From the NCBI GenBank assembly GCA_946479405.1, contig CAMLGD010000005.1:1-38195 (forward strand): a stretch of DNA of 38,195 bases, in the 5' to 3' direction. The notes below the pieces were generated by a model. It was not told the DNA's origin. It was given only the letters and a program-made list of their open reading frames with translations, and did not search any database. The stretch is from an uncultured Vogesella sp. (GTDB lineage Bacteria > Pseudomonadota > Gammaproteobacteria > Burkholderiales > Chromobacteriaceae). Each line of letters begins with the position of its first letter. The first letter of the stretch is position 1. Both the position numbers and the translations under genes were made by a program. This document shows positions 1-10,521 of the stretch, in pieces.

Positions 1-1
1 G

Positions 2-325
2 ATCGCGCTGGCCGGCATCATCGTGCGCAACTCCATCCTGCTGGTGGACTTCATCCGCCTGGAAGTGGCCGGCGGCATGGATTTCGCCACCGCGGTGGTG
101 CGCTCTACCGCCACCCGCGCGCAGCCCATCGCGCTCACCGGCCTGGCGGCAATGATAGGCGCACTGTTCATCCTCGATGACCCGATCTTCAACGGCCTGG
201 CCATCTCGCTGATCTTCGGCATTTTCGTCTCCACCCTGCTGACGCTGGTGGTGATCCCCCTGCTCTACTACATCGATTTCCGCGGCCAGGCCGCAGACAC
301 ACAAGGGCGCCTTGAAAAACCCTGA
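2..325 (+). CDS. RND-family efflux permease, C-terminal fragment
   Basis: This is the last 107 residues of an inner-membrane resistance-nodulation-division transporter, which exports substrates using the proton gradient; the gene starts before the window. The reading frame is open from base 2. It contains the GIIVRNSILLVDF segment typical of the C-terminal half of AcrB-like pumps, then hydrophobic helices (GLAAMIGALFIL and LIFGIFVSTLLTLVVIPLL). The ending PLLYYIDFRG is usual for the last helix and short cytoplasmic tail. Substrate class cannot be told from this fragment. The last codons (GRLEKP-stop) lie inside the left arm of the palindromic element at 305-446, so the repeat supplies the C-terminus and stop. 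The downstream DUF2892 and rhodanese genes on the same strand may be co-transcribed. Confidence 0.85.
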   Translation: MALAGIIVRNSILLVDFIRLEVAGGMDFATAVVRSTATRAQPIALTGLAAMIGALFILDDPIFNGLAISLIFGIFVSTLLTLVVIPLLYYIDFRGQAADTQGRLEKP

Positions 326-446
326 TTTCTAAGCGAGACAAGGCGCGAGCGAAAAATTTCGACGCAGCATATGTTTGATATGTAAGGAGAAATTTTTCGT
401 GAGCAACGTAGTATCGCGACGGAAGCGGGAGTTTTTCGAGGTGCAC
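305..446. repeat. 142-bp imperfect palindromic element (MITE or BIME-like)
   Basis: The two halves are imperfect reverse complements centred on base 375. The central hairpin is CATAT (368-372), loop GTTTG, ATATG (378-382). Matched blocks further out include CGAAAAATTTC on the left with GAAATTTTTCG on the right, and near the ends CCTTGAAAAAC (310-320) with GTTTTTCGAGG (431-441). The transcript would fold into one long hairpin. It overlaps the 3' end of the RND gene and stops 24 bases before the next start codon. No ORF or T-tract is evident. The shape suggests a dispersed non-coding repeat inserted at a gene end; there is no second copy in this window. Confidence 0.65.
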
Positions 447-469
447 TCAACACTGAAAGGACACCAACC

Positions 470-697
470 ATGACAATCGAACGAGCCATCCGTTTTTTTG
501 CCAGCCTGATGATCCTGCTGTCGCTGGCGCTGGGCGCCGAAGCCAGCCCGCTGTTCGTCAGCAAATACTGGCTGTGGCTCGCCACCTTCGTCGGCGCCAA
601 CCTGTTCCAGTTCTCGCTCAGCAACTTCTGCCCGCTGGCCATGCTGCTGAAAAAACTGGGCGTGCCGGAGCAGGCTAGCTGCACGGTCGGCCACTAA
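470..697 (+). CDS. YgaP-like DUF2892 inner-membrane protein
   Basis: A 75-residue small membrane protein. The N-terminus MTIERAIRFFASLMILLSLALG forms one hydrophobic helix and YWLWLATFVGANLFQFSL a second. Next comes the conserved FCPLAMLLKKLGV segment that marks the DUF2892 (YgaP transmembrane) family. In E. coli YgaP the same region is fused behind a rhodanese domain; here the rhodanese is a separate gene starting 30 bases downstream. The start is supported by GAAAGGA about 10 bases upstream. The two proteins plausibly work together in sulfane-sulfur handling at the inner membrane, which is inferred from the domain pairing. The exact function of the family is unsettled. Confidence 0.8.
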   Translation: MTIERAIRFFASLMILLSLALGAEASPLFVSKYWLWLATFVGANLFQFSLSNFCPLAMLLKKLGVPEQASCTVGH

Positions 698-727
698 CCC
701 CCTGCCCATCTGGAGTGAGACACCACT

Positions 728-1048
728 ATGCTGCAATGGCTGAAACAACTGCTTGCCCCCGCCGCACCGCCCACCCTGCCAGTCGGCACCCTGCTGATCG
801 ACGTGCGCGAGCCGCCGGAATACGCCGCTGGCCACGCACCGGGTGCCATCAACATCCCGCTGGCACAGCTGGGCAGCCAGATCAGCCGCCTGCGGGCCAG
901 CCAGCCGCCGGCACTGGTGCTGTACTGCGCCAGTGGCATGCGCAGCGCCGCTGCCTGCCGCCAGCTGCAACAGGCCGGCTTCACGCAGGTACACAACGCC
1001 CGCACCCGGCAGCAGGCGGCGGCCTGGCTGGCACAACCGACACCATGA
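728..1048 (+). CDS. Single-domain rhodanese (sulfurtransferase)
   Basis: A 106-residue rhodanese-like protein that should carry a persulfide on its active-site cysteine and move sulfane sulfur. Visible family marks are LLIDVREPPEYAAGH (about 22-36), GAINIPL (39-45) and the active-site loop YCASGMRS with Cys67. The loop has the six-residue length of sulfur-transferring rhodaneses. No signal peptide is evident, although an N-terminal amphipathic stretch (MLQWLKQLL) could touch the membrane. Shine-Dalgarno GGAG lies 11-12 bases before the ATG. The preceding DUF2892 gene supplies the membrane part of a split YgaP, so the two are probably one operon. It ends before the repeat pair and terminator at 1083-1152. 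Confidence 0.85.
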   Translation: MLQWLKQLLAPAAPPTLPVGTLLIDVREPPEYAAGHAPGAINIPLAQLGSQISRLRASQPPALVLYCASGMRSAAACRQLQQAGFTQVHNARTRQQAAAWLAQPTP

Positions 1049-1082
1049 TCGCCTAGCCGGCTAACCGAGCGCCGGCGTGCTC

Positions 1083-1116
1083 AAGGTTGGCCGCAGCAGG
1101 CCATGCGGCCAACCTT
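1083..1116. repeat. Inverted pair of the GTTGGCCGCA word
   Basis: AAGGTTGGCCGCA (1083-1095) is perfectly complementary to TGCGGCCAACCTT (1104-1116) across an 8-base loop. Both arms carry the 10-base word found 28 times in the window. There is no T-tract on either side, and a conventional terminator follows only 14 bases away, so the pair is not needed for termination. It lies between the convergent rhodanese (+) and purA (-) genes. Confidence 0.85.
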
Positions 1117-1124
1117 GGCGCATG

Positions 1125-1158
1125 AAAAAAGGCACCGTCTCTCGACGGTGCCTTTTGC
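1125..1158. terminator. Bidirectional rho-independent terminator of rhodanese and purA
   Basis: The stem GGCACCGTC (1131-1139) pairs with GACGGTGCC (1144-1152) around a TCTC loop. It is flanked by six A's on the left and four T's on the right. In the purA direction (minus) the hairpin is followed by TTTTTT. It sits 26 bases after the purA stop. Confidence 0.9.
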
Positions 1159-1177
1159 ATACTGCACAACGCGTGGC

Positions 1178-3656
<2,479 letters not shown>

Positions 3657-3671
3657 TTTGCCTTACACACA

Positions 3672-3700
3672 AGAAAAGGCGGGACTCAGGATCCCGCCTT
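3672..3700 (-). terminator. Intra-cluster terminator between hflC and hisZ
   Basis: AAGGCGGGA (3676-3684) pairs with TCCCGCCTT (3692-3700) around a 7-base loop. In the minus direction it is followed by TTTTCTTG. It separates hflC (stop at 3756) from hisZ (start at 3656) and would lower or condition hisZ-purA transcription. A single copy of the GTTGGCCGCA word lies at 3720-3729, just upstream in the transcript. Confidence 0.8.
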
Positions 3701-3755
3701 GTTATTCAGCAGCGCGGCCTGCGGCCAACGTGCCTAAATGTCAGCCCAAATTGTA

Positions 3756-4631
3756 TCAGCGTGAACCCGGTTGCGCACGCTTGAAATACTTGAAGAAATC
3801 CGAACTGGGGTCGAGCACCATCACGTCGCTCTTGTTGCGGAAGGTCTGCTTGTAGGCCTCCATGCTGCGCCAGAAGGCGTAGAACTCAGGGTTCTTGCCA
3901 TAGGCTTGGGCATAGATCGCCGCCGCCTTGGCATCGCCCTCGCCCTTCAGTTGCTGGGCTTTCTTGTAGGCTTCCGCCAGCACCACTTCGCGCTGTCGGT
4001 CGGCATCGGCACGGATGCGCTCGGCCTCGGCCGAACCTTCACTACGCAGCTGGTTGGCCACGGTACGGCGCTCGGAGTTCATGCGCTCGAACACCGAGTC
4101 GCTGATCTTTTCCGGGAAGTCCACGCGCTTGAGACGAACGTCGAGAATGGCCACGCCAATCTTCTTCGCTTCGCCATCGGCACGCTTGCGGACAATTTCC
4201 ATGACCTCATCGCGTTTGCCGGAAATCACATCTGCCACGGTTTTCTGGCCGAACTCGGCACGCAGGCCATCGTTGATGGTCTGGCGCAGACGCTGCACCG
4301 CCACGGTATCGTTGCCGCCCACGCTCTTGTAGAAGCGTTCGACATCGATCACGCGCCATTTGACGAAGCTATCTACCAGCACGTTTTTCTTTTCGCGAGT
4401 ATTGAACAGCTCAGGCGCCTCCGGATCGATGGTCTGAATGCGCTGGTCGAAATAGCGCACGTTCTGCATCAGCGGGATTTTGAAGTGGATACCCGGTTGC
4501 TTGATAACGCTGACGACTTCGCCAAACTGGAACACCATGGCGAACTGACGCTGATCGACGGTAAACAGCGAACCGGCCGCCAGCAGCAGGGCCGCGGCGA
4601 TGGCAATAATGACGGGAAACATGCGTTCCAT
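3756..4631 (-). CDS. hflC: HflC, regulator of the FtsH protease
   Basis: 291 residues, normal length. HflC and HflK form a large SPFH-domain cage in the inner membrane that encloses FtsH and restrains its proteolysis of membrane proteins. One N-terminal helix (about 5-25, VIIAIAAALLLAAGSLFTV) anchors it, and the rest is periplasmic. The SPFH/band-7 domain follows (VDQRQFAMVFQFGEVV..GIHFKIPL). The coiled-coil stretch is rich in A, E and R (QLRSEGSAEAERIRADADRQ), and the end is YGKNPEFYAFWRSMEAY, typical of HflC. Start chosen at MERMF with AAGAGGA upstream. It begins 12 bases after the hflK stop, so the two are co-translated from one mRNA. Confidence 0.96.
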   Translation of the reverse strand: MERMFPVIIAIAAALLLAAGSLFTVDQRQFAMVFQFGEVVSVIKQPGIHFKIPLMQNVRYFDQRIQTIDPEAPELFNTREKKNVLVDSFVKWRVIDVERFYKSVGGNDTVAVQRLRQTINDGLRAEFGQKTVADVISGKRDEVMEIVRKRADGEAKKIGVAILDVRLKRVDFPEKISDSVFERMNSERRTVANQLRSEGSAEAERIRADADRQREVVLAEAYKKAQQLKGEGDAKAAAIYAQAYGKNPEFYAFWRSMEAYKQTFRNKSDVMVLDPSSDFFKYFKRAQPGSR

Positions 4632-4643
4632 CTGTTTATCCTC

Positions 4644-5828
4644 TTAGCGGCCGCGAATGACTTCGCGTTCGGTGTGCGCTCGTGGCGCTTGGGCAGGCTG
4701 ACTGTCGCTCTGCGGAATGGCCGGAGCTTTCGGCTCGGCAGCACGTTCCGGACCGCTCTGCTGCATCAGCTTGTCCAGTGGCAGGTACAGCAGGTTATTG
4801 CCGGCCTTCTGGTCCACATACACCTTGCTGCTGTTGCTCAGCACCTGCTGCATCATGTCCAGATACAGGCGGTCACGCATCACCTTGGGGGCTTTGCTGT
4901 ACTCGGCCAGCACGCTCTGGAAGCGGGCGGCGTCACCCTCGGCGGTAGACACCACTTTCTGTTGATAGCCTTCGGCCTCGGCCAACAGACGCGATGCCAA
5001 GCCCTGGGCCTTGGGCACCACTTCGTTGGCGTAAGCCTGACCTTCGTTGCGCAGCTTTTCCTTGTCCTGACCGGCTTTCACCGCGTCGTCAAAGGCGGCG
5101 ATCACCGCTTCCGGCGGTTGCACATCATTGATGTTGACCTTGGCCACCCGCACGCCCATGCGATAGCGATCCAGAATCTGCTGCATGATGCGCTGGGTTT
5201 CCGCCGCGATCTGGGTGCGGCCTTCGTTCAGGACGAAGTCCACCTTGTTGCGGCCAACTATTTCACGAATCGCGGTTTCTGCCGCCTGTTTCACCACATC
5301 CTGCGCGTCTTCTTCCAGCGCCAGATTGTTGAACAGGAAGTCGCGCGCGTCCTTCACGTCGTACTGCACCGACAGCTGCACATCAATGATGTTCTGGTCC
5401 TCGGTCAGCATCAGCGACTCTTCCTTCACCCGGTTCTTGGCATTGCTGCGATAGCCGATTTCCACGCTGCGCAACTGGGTAAGGTTGACGATCTCCACCT
5501 GTTCGAACGGGTATGGCGCATGCCACTGCAAGCCGGATTCGCTGGTACGGCTGTAACTGCCCAGACGCAGCACCACGCCCTCTTCGCGGGCGTCCACCAC
5601 GTAGAAACCGCTGGCCAGCCATAAGCCGCCCAACACCAGCAGCAGGCCTGCCGCACCGAAACGCATGCCACCGGTCATGCGTGGGCCGCCATTGCCACCA
5701 TTGGGCGTTTGTGGCTGCCGCGGCTTGCCCCCTAGCAGGCGAGATAACTTTTCATTCAGTTGCCGGAAAACTTCATCCAGATCCGGCGGCCCGTCATTGG
5801 GGCCACGGTTATTGTCATTCTGTGCCAT
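4644..5828 (-). CDS. hflK: HflK, regulator of the FtsH protease
   Basis: 394 residues. It is the partner of HflC in the FtsH-containing HflKC complex. The N-terminal cytoplasmic tail (1-55) is rich in G, N, P and D (DNNRGPNDGPPDLDEVFRQL). One membrane helix lies at about 56-77, then the SPFH domain (YVVDAREEGVVLRLGSYSRT) and a helical C-terminal coiled coil. The start MAQNDNN is chosen because it gives the family N-terminus; it lies inside the 3' end of hflX (14-base overlap), which suggests translational coupling. A copy of the repeated word (5249-5258) is read here as V-G-R. The C-terminus is Pro/Ala rich and unstructured. Confidence 0.96.
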   Translation of the reverse strand: MAQNDNNRGPNDGPPDLDEVFRQLNEKLSRLLGGKPRQPQTPNGGNGGPRMTGGMRFGAAGLLLVLGGLWLASGFYVVDAREEGVVLRLGSYSRTSESGLQWHAPYPFEQVEIVNLTQLRSVEIGYRSNAKNRVKEESLMLTEDQNIIDVQLSVQYDVKDARDFLFNNLALEEDAQDVVKQAAETAIREIVGRNKVDFVLNEGRTQIAAETQRIMQQILDRYRMGVRVAKVNINDVQPPEAVIAAFDDAVKAGQDKEKLRNEGQAYANEVVPKAQGLASRLLAEAEGYQQKVVSTAEGDAARFQSVLAEYSKAPKVMRDRLYLDMMQQVLSNSSKVYVDQKAGNNLLYLPLDKLMQQSGPERAAEPKAPAIPQSDSQPAQAPRAHTEREVIRGR

Positions 5829-6948
5829 AGGTGTCTTCTTGTTGAAAGTGCGTTGCTGTCGTTCCCGACACGCGTTCGGCAATGGCCTCCCGCAGGAGTT
5901 CCAGGCCGGCCCCGGTCAACGCCGATACGCGCACGCCGATGACGACACCATGTTCGTCGCGAATGATCTCCGGAGGCAGTTCGCGCAAGTCGGTCTTGTT
6001 CCACACCAGTAGCTGCGGCACCTCGGCGGCATCGATCTCGTGCAACACCTTGTTGACCTCTTCCACCTGACGGTCGCGCATCTCGCTGGCCGAGTCCACC
6101 ACGTGTAGCAGCAAATCGGCAGAAATGGTTTCTTCCAGCGTGGCGCGGAACGCAGCTACCAGCGAGTGCGGCAGATCGCGGATAAAACCGACGGTATCCG
6201 ACAGCACAATCGATACTTCCGAATTGATATACAAGCGGCGGCTGGTGGTATCCAGCGTGGCAAACAACTGGTTGGCCGCATAGATATTGGCCTTGGTCAG
6301 CGCGTTGAACAGCGTGGACTTGCCGGCGTTGGTGTAGCCGACAATGGATACCGAGGCCACTCCGGAGCGCGCTCGCCCCTTGCGCTGGGTCTTGCGCTGC
6401 TTCTGCACCGTGGCCAACCGCTCTTTCAGCGCCTTGACACGGATACCTAACAGGCGGCGGTCGGTTTCCAGCTGGGTCTCACCCGGGCCGCGCAGGCCGA
6501 TACCGCCCTTTTGCCGCTCCAGGTGGGTCCAGCCGCGCACCAGGCGGGTAGCCATGTGCGACAGTTGCGCCAGTTCCACCTGCAGCTTGCCTTCATGGCT
6601 GCGCGCACGCTGGGCGAAGATATCCAGAATCAGGCTGACGCGATCGACCACGCGGCATTGCATTGCCCGCTCCAGGTTGCGCTCCTGGATCGGTTTGAGG
6701 TCATGGTTGAAAATCACCACATTGGCCTCGGTGGCACGCACCATGGCCGCGATTTCCTCCACCTTGCCCTTGCCGGCAAACAAGGCGGCATCCGGCCGCT
6801 GACGCTTACCGCGCACAATGCCACAGACGCCCACGCCGGCGCCCTTTACCAGTTCCACACACTCGGCAACGCCTTCTTCATAGTCGGCTTCACCAAAATC
6901 CAGACATACCAGTACTGCCTGGTCACCTAGGTCGGGACGGTCAAACAC
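5815..6948 (-). CDS. hflX: Ribosome-splitting GTPase HflX
   Basis: 377 residues. HflX binds stalled 50S/70S ribosomes and splits them, mainly under stress. The glycine-rich HflX domain covers the first half (GKGKVEEIAAMV, then GGIGLRGPGETQLETDRR). The GTPase domain follows, with G1 GYTNAGKST near residue 200, G3 DTVGF and G4 NKTD. The start is GTG at 6948, because MFDRPDLGDQAVLV matches the known N-terminus; the upstream bases are C-rich (AAGTCCCCCCGA) with no good Shine-Dalgarno, so initiation may be weak. The hfq terminator lies just upstream and hflK begins inside its 3' end. The hfq-hflX-hflK-hflC order is the classical one. Confidence 0.95.
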   Translation of the reverse strand: MFDRPDLGDQAVLVCLDFGEADYEEGVAECVELVKGAGVGVCGIVRGKRQRPDAALFAGKGKVEEIAAMVRATEANVVIFNHDLKPIQERNLERAMQCRVVDRVSLILDIFAQRARSHEGKLQVELAQLSHMATRLVRGWTHLERQKGGIGLRGPGETQLETDRRLLGIRVKALKERLATVQKQRKTQRKGRARSGVASVSIVGYTNAGKSTLFNALTKANIYAANQLFATLDTTSRRLYINSEVSIVLSDTVGFIRDLPHSLVAAFRATLEETISADLLLHVVDSASEMRDRQVEEVNKVLHEIDAAEVPQLLVWNKTDLRELPPEIIRDEHGVVIGVRVSALTGAGLELLREAIAERVSGTTATHFQQEDTYGTE

Positions 6949-6969
6949 TCGGGGGGACTTTCAAGAAAT

Positions 6970-7003
6970 GGGGGCTGGCCGATCTGATGATCGACCAGCC
7001 CCC
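6970..7003 (-). terminator. Hairpin terminator or attenuator between hfq and hflX
   Basis: GGGGGCTGG (6970-6978) pairs with CCAGCCCCC (6995-7003), with five further inner pairs and a TGAT loop. In the minus direction the following tract is ATTTCTTG, a moderate T-run. It starts 16 bases after the hfq stop and ends 22 bases before hflX. It probably separates the abundant hfq message from hflXKC by partial termination. Confidence 0.75.
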
Positions 7004-7018
7004 GAGATGAAGCAAAAG

Positions 7019-7276
7019 TTAGGCGTCCTGTGCTTCCGGCTTGGCAACGTGGTGCTCGTGCGGGATGCTTACCGGGCGGGCCGGTACCACTGTGGAAATG
7101 GCATGTTTGTAGACCATTTGGGTCACGGTGTTTTTCAGCAGAACGACATACTGGTCAAAGGACTCGATCTGACCCTGCAGCTTGATACCGTTTACCAGGT
7201 AGATGGATACCGGCACGTGTTCCTTACGCAGGATGTTCAGAAACGGGTCTTGTAACATTTGCCCTTTGGCGCTCAT
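7019..7276 (-). CDS. hfq: RNA chaperone Hfq
   Basis: 85 residues, shorter than the 102 of E. coli because the C-terminal tail is reduced ([13 protein letters not shown]). Hfq forms a hexamer that pairs small RNAs with mRNAs. The Sm1 segment [20 protein letters not shown] and the Sm2 segment with the YKHAIST motif (proximal RNA site) are intact, and the start [14 protein letters not shown] is standard. The Shine-Dalgarno GGAGA, 8 bases before the ATG, contains GGAGAA, which complements the UUCUCC core of the candidate sRNA at 22380-22471. Der lies 89 bases upstream; that gap has no clear terminator and may hold an hfq promoter I could not fix. Confidence 0.97.
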   Translation of the reverse strand: MSAKGQMLQDPFLNILRKEHVPVSIYLVNGIKLQGQIESFDQYVVLLKNTVTQMVYKHAISTVVPARPVSIPHEHHVAKPEAQDA

Positions 7277-7365
7277 TTTTTGTTCTCCAATTTCAAAGAG
7301 TTTCTGTAATTCGGTTCAAGCGGGCTGGTGCTAGCAGTCTTTGTAGCATAAAAAATTCCAGCCGA

Positions 7366-8730
7366 CTATTTGAGGCCCTTGTGGCGCATCAAACCTGGTT
7401 TGCCGCCTGTGGCTTCGACCTCAAACGGGTTGTCACTCGATTTGTACTGTACCCGCAGCGGCGTGCCTTGCAAATGAAAAGCCTTGCGGAACATGCCTTC
7501 CAGGTAGCGGGTGTAGCTTTCCGGAACCCGGTCCAGCGCATTGCCATGAATCACGATGATCGGCGGGTTCATACCACCCTGGTGCGCATAACGCAGCTTC
7601 GGTCGCACGGTGCCAGCACGTGGAGGCTGCTGACGCTCGGTAGCCACCTGCAGGATGCGGGTCAATTTTGGCGTCGGCAACTTGCTCATCGCCGCCTTGT
7701 AGGCATCATCGATGGACTTGAACAAGTCGCCTACCCCGCGGCCTTCCAGCGCCGAGATGTAATGGAACTTGGCAAATTCCAGAAAACCCAGTTTGCGCAG
7801 TACATCACGCTTGATGGTTTCCTTTTGCTGAAGTTCCAGGTTATCCCATTTATTAACCGCCACCACCAGCGCCCGCCCGGCTTCCAGCGCGAAACCGGCG
7901 ATGGTGGCATCCTGTTCCGAAATATCCAGCTGCGCATCCAGCACCAGCACCGCCACGTTCGCATCCTCAATCGCCTTCATGGTCTTGATCACCGAGAATT
8001 TCTCGATGGCTTCGTTGACCTTGCCACGACGACGTACACCAGCGGTGTCGATAATGGTGTATTTGCGGCCTTCACGCTCAAAATCAATATAGATGCTGTC
8101 GCGCGTGGTACCGGCCTGGTCGAAAGCAATCACGCGCTCTTCGCCCAGCACCGCATTCACCAGCGTGGACTTGCCCACGTTGGGGCGGCCGATAATGGCG
8201 AACTTGGGGTGATGAACCTTCTCTTCTTCCTCGGCGTCCGGGAACTGCTCCAGTACCATTTCCACCAGCTCGCGCACGCCATCGCCGTGCGAGGCGGAAA
8301 TAGTGTACGGATCGCCCAGCGCCAGCTCGTGGAATTCGGCAGCAGCCATCGCGTGGTTAACGCCTTCGGCCTTGTTCACGGCCAAGAACACCGGCTGTTT
8401 GGATTGGCGCAAACGGTTGGCAATGATCTTGTCCTGCGGTGTCAGGCCGGTACGGCCATCCACCAGGAACACGATGGCATCGGCCTCGTCCACTGCCTGC
8501 AGCGTCTGCCGCGCCATTTCAAACAGGATGCCCTCATCCACCACCGGCTCGAAGCCGCCAGTATCCACTACCAGGTACGGCTTGCTACCGACACGGCCGT
8601 GACCGTAGTGACGGTCGCGGGTCAGGCCCGGCTGATCCGCCACCAGCGCATCACGCGAGCGGGTCAGCCGGTTGAACAGGGTTGATTTGCCCACATTGGG
8701 GCGGCCCACTAGGGCAATAGTTGGTTTCAT
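7366..8730 (-). CDS. der: Ribosome assembly GTPase Der (EngA)
   Basis: 454 residues with two tandem GTPase domains and a C-terminal KH-like domain, the unmistakable Der layout. It acts in maturation of the 50S subunit. Domain 1 has GRPNVGKST at 8-16, DTGGF and NKAE. Domain 2 has a second GRPNVGKST near residue 182, [10 protein letters not shown] and NKWD. The acidic linker EEEEKVHH separates them. The KH domain runs to the end ([24 protein letters not shown]). It starts 10 bases after the bamB stop, in the order bamB-der that is conserved in many proteobacteria. The C-terminal GLMRHKGLK is basic. Confidence 0.97.
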   Translation of the reverse strand: MKPTIALVGRPNVGKSTLFNRLTRSRDALVADQPGLTRDRHYGHGRVGSKPYLVVDTGGFEPVVDEGILFEMARQTLQAVDEADAIVFLVDGRTGLTPQDKIIANRLRQSKQPVFLAVNKAEGVNHAMAAAEFHELALGDPYTISASHGDGVRELVEMVLEQFPDAEEEEKVHHPKFAIIGRPNVGKSTLVNAVLGEERVIAFDQAGTTRDSIYIDFEREGRKYTIIDTAGVRRRGKVNEAIEKFSVIKTMKAIEDANVAVLVLDAQLDISEQDATIAGFALEAGRALVVAVNKWDNLELQQKETIKRDVLRKLGFLEFAKFHYISALEGRGVGDLFKSIDDAYKAAMSKLPTPKLTRILQVATERQQPPRAGTVRPKLRYAHQGGMNPPIIVIHGNALDRVPESYTRYLEGMFRKAFHLQGTPLRVQYKSSDNPFEVEATGGKPGLMRHKGLK

Positions 8731-8740
8731 CTTTTACAGC

Positions 8741-9880
8741 TTAGAGGGTCAGTGCAGCCAGCGTGCCGTTTTTGCCGTACACATAGGCGGTATCGCCCAG
8801 TACCAGCGGGCGACTCATGGTGCCGCTGACGTCAAGCCTGCTGCGGCCAACCGTGTGTCCATCAAGAGGCGAAAGCAGGTGTGCATAGCCTTCGCCATCG
8901 AGCACCAGCAACTGGCTACCCAGTTTCACCGGTGCGGTGACATTGCGATAGCGGAAACTGTCCTGTTTCCACAAGTTGCGACCGGACTCAATGTCGAATG
9001 CCCAGATCGCGCCATCCTCTGCCGTCACGTATACAGCACTGGCATCCAGCGACAGACCACGGCTGCTGCCGACATCCCGCGCCCAGGACAGTTGCCCGCC
9101 ACGCGCCTCGAAGCAGGCGGTACGCCCCTGGAATGCTACTGCGCATACCCGGCGACCATCAAATACCGGCTGGCTGACCACGTCGGTCACGCGCTCCAGT
9201 TCGCTGGCACCGCGCGGCGAAGCCACTGTGGCTTGCCACAACTGGCGTCCCTGCTCTACCGCATACACGGAAATCTTGCCGCCGGTTTCACCGGACAACA
9301 GTACATCATCGCCTTCGGCCTTGAGCTGCGGGGTAGTAGCCCGCACGGTCAGTGATGGCAACGGCTGCCATTGCGTCCACAGCTGACGGCCACTGGCACG
9401 ATCAAACGCCGTCACGCGGCCATCACCGGCACGCACCACCAGTAGTTTGCTGGCCAGCTGTGGCGGCTCTGCCAGCACGCTAGTCAGGTTTTGGTGCCAG
9501 ATAACCTTGCCAGATTTGCTATCCACCGCCCGCAGCTCTCCACTGCGGGTACCGACAAACAGCATGCCGTCAGCGGCCGCCAAGCCAGCGCTCAAGTCCA
9601 GCTTGAGATCCAGCGTCTGCATGGTGCGCCCGGTCAGCGCCTCCAGTGCCTTGACCTCGCCATCCTCACCCGCTACCCACAGCGTACCTGCATCGTAAAA
9701 CGGCGGAAACAGGCCATTCTTGGCCTCCGGTACCGACACCTGCCACTTCACTCGCAGTGCCTGTTCCGGCTTGATGTCGGCCAGCGGGGTCGGTTGATAG
9801 GCATCTTCCCCGGTAAACCAGGAAGCGCAGCCAGACAGCAGCGGCAGGGCAATGGCAGTAGCAAGCAAGTAACGTTTCAT
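8741..9880 (-). CDS. bamB: Outer-membrane assembly lipoprotein BamB
   Basis: 379 residues. BamB is an eight-bladed beta-propeller lipoprotein of the BAM complex that inserts beta-barrel proteins in the outer membrane. The signal MKRYLLATAIALPLLSGC ends in the lipobox LLSGC with Cys18 as the lipidated residue. PQQ-like repeats are visible as recurring pairs such as GSQLLVLDGEGYAHLLSPLDG and DDVLLSGETGGKISVYAVEQG. The ATG at 9880 follows the stop of the upstream yfgM-like gene by one base, so translation is coupled. A copy of the repeated word (8842-8851) reads as V-G-R. Confidence 0.95.
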   Translation of the reverse strand: MKRYLLATAIALPLLSGCASWFTGEDAYQPTPLADIKPEQALRVKWQVSVPEAKNGLFPPFYDAGTLWVAGEDGEVKALEALTGRTMQTLDLKLDLSAGLAAADGMLFVGTRSGELRAVDSKSGKVIWHQNLTSVLAEPPQLASKLLVVRAGDGRVTAFDRASGRQLWTQWQPLPSLTVRATTPQLKAEGDDVLLSGETGGKISVYAVEQGRQLWQATVASPRGASELERVTDVVSQPVFDGRRVCAVAFQGRTACFEARGGQLSWARDVGSSRGLSLDASAVYVTAEDGAIWAFDIESGRNLWKQDSFRYRNVTAPVKLGSQLLVLDGEGYAHLLSPLDGHTVGRSRLDVSGTMSRPLVLGDTAYVYGKNGTLAALTL

Positions 9881-9881
9881 A

Positions 9882-10511
9882 TCAGTTCCCCACGGAATCC
9901 AGCTTGGTCTGGATAAAGTCGCGTGCCGGCGCATCAGGCGCCGCTTTGGCCAAAGCAGCTTTGTAGCTTTCGCGCGCACCGCTGATATCACCCCGCGCCA
10001 CCAGTACATCACCCTTCAGGTCGAGGAACTGGCTGTCAAAAGCGGCCGGACGTGGCTGGGACAGTTCGGCCAGAGCGGCATCGTATTGTTTTTCATCCAG
10101 CAGTACGGTGGCCAGGCGCAGACGCGCCACTGCCATCACCACCTCATCACCCTGCTGTGCCAGCACCCACTTCAGCTGAGCACGAGCAAAGCCCAGATCA
10201 TTACGCTCGAAAGCCAGCTTGGCAGCCAACAAGGCGGCATTGGACGACAGCGCGGACGACGGGTAGTCACGCTGCAGCAAGGCAACGGTTGACTTGACCT
10301 GATCGAGTTTGGCTCCCTGCAGCTGGGTTTCCAGCTGGCTGTAGATCACAGCCGCTGCCTCTGCCTGGCTACGCTGGTAATACTGCCAGCCCTTGAAGCC
10401 GAGAAAACCCAGCGACACTGCCAGCACGGCGCCACCGATCAGTTTGCCCCACTGCGCCCAGAACGCCTTTAGCGTGTCGATCTGTTCCTGTTCCTGCAAG
10501 TCGTAGGCCAT
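9882..10511 (-). CDS. yfgM: YfgM-like ancillary SecYEG translocon subunit
   Basis: 209 residues. The family is a single-pass inner-membrane protein with a periplasmic TPR domain that links the Sec translocon to periplasmic chaperones. Residues 1-20 (MAYDLQEQEQIDTLKAFWAQ) are cytoplasmic, and a helix at about 24-42 (IGGAVLAVSLGFLGFKGWQYY) spans the membrane. TPR-like helices follow (AALLAAKLAFERNDLGFARAQ and QFLDLKGDVLVARGDISGAR). The start is set by the conserved DLQEQEQ, 10 bases after the hisS stop. It is tightly coupled to bamB, as in E. coli (hisS-yfgM-bamB-der). Confidence 0.93.
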   Translation of the reverse strand: MAYDLQEQEQIDTLKAFWAQWGKLIGGAVLAVSLGFLGFKGWQYYQRSQAEAAAVIYSQLETQLQGAKLDQVKSTVALLQRDYPSSALSSNAALLAAKLAFERNDLGFARAQLKWVLAQQGDEVVMAVARLRLATVLLDEKQYDAALAELSQPRPAAFDSQFLDLKGDVLVARGDISGARESYKAALAKAAPDAPARDFIQTKLDSVGN

Positions 10512-10521
10512 GGCCTTCCCC

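Noticed and set aside
3771..5624. Plus-strand frame of 617 aa across hflC and hflK
   Set aside because: Antisense shadow; both hfl genes are complete and unmistakable on the minus strand.
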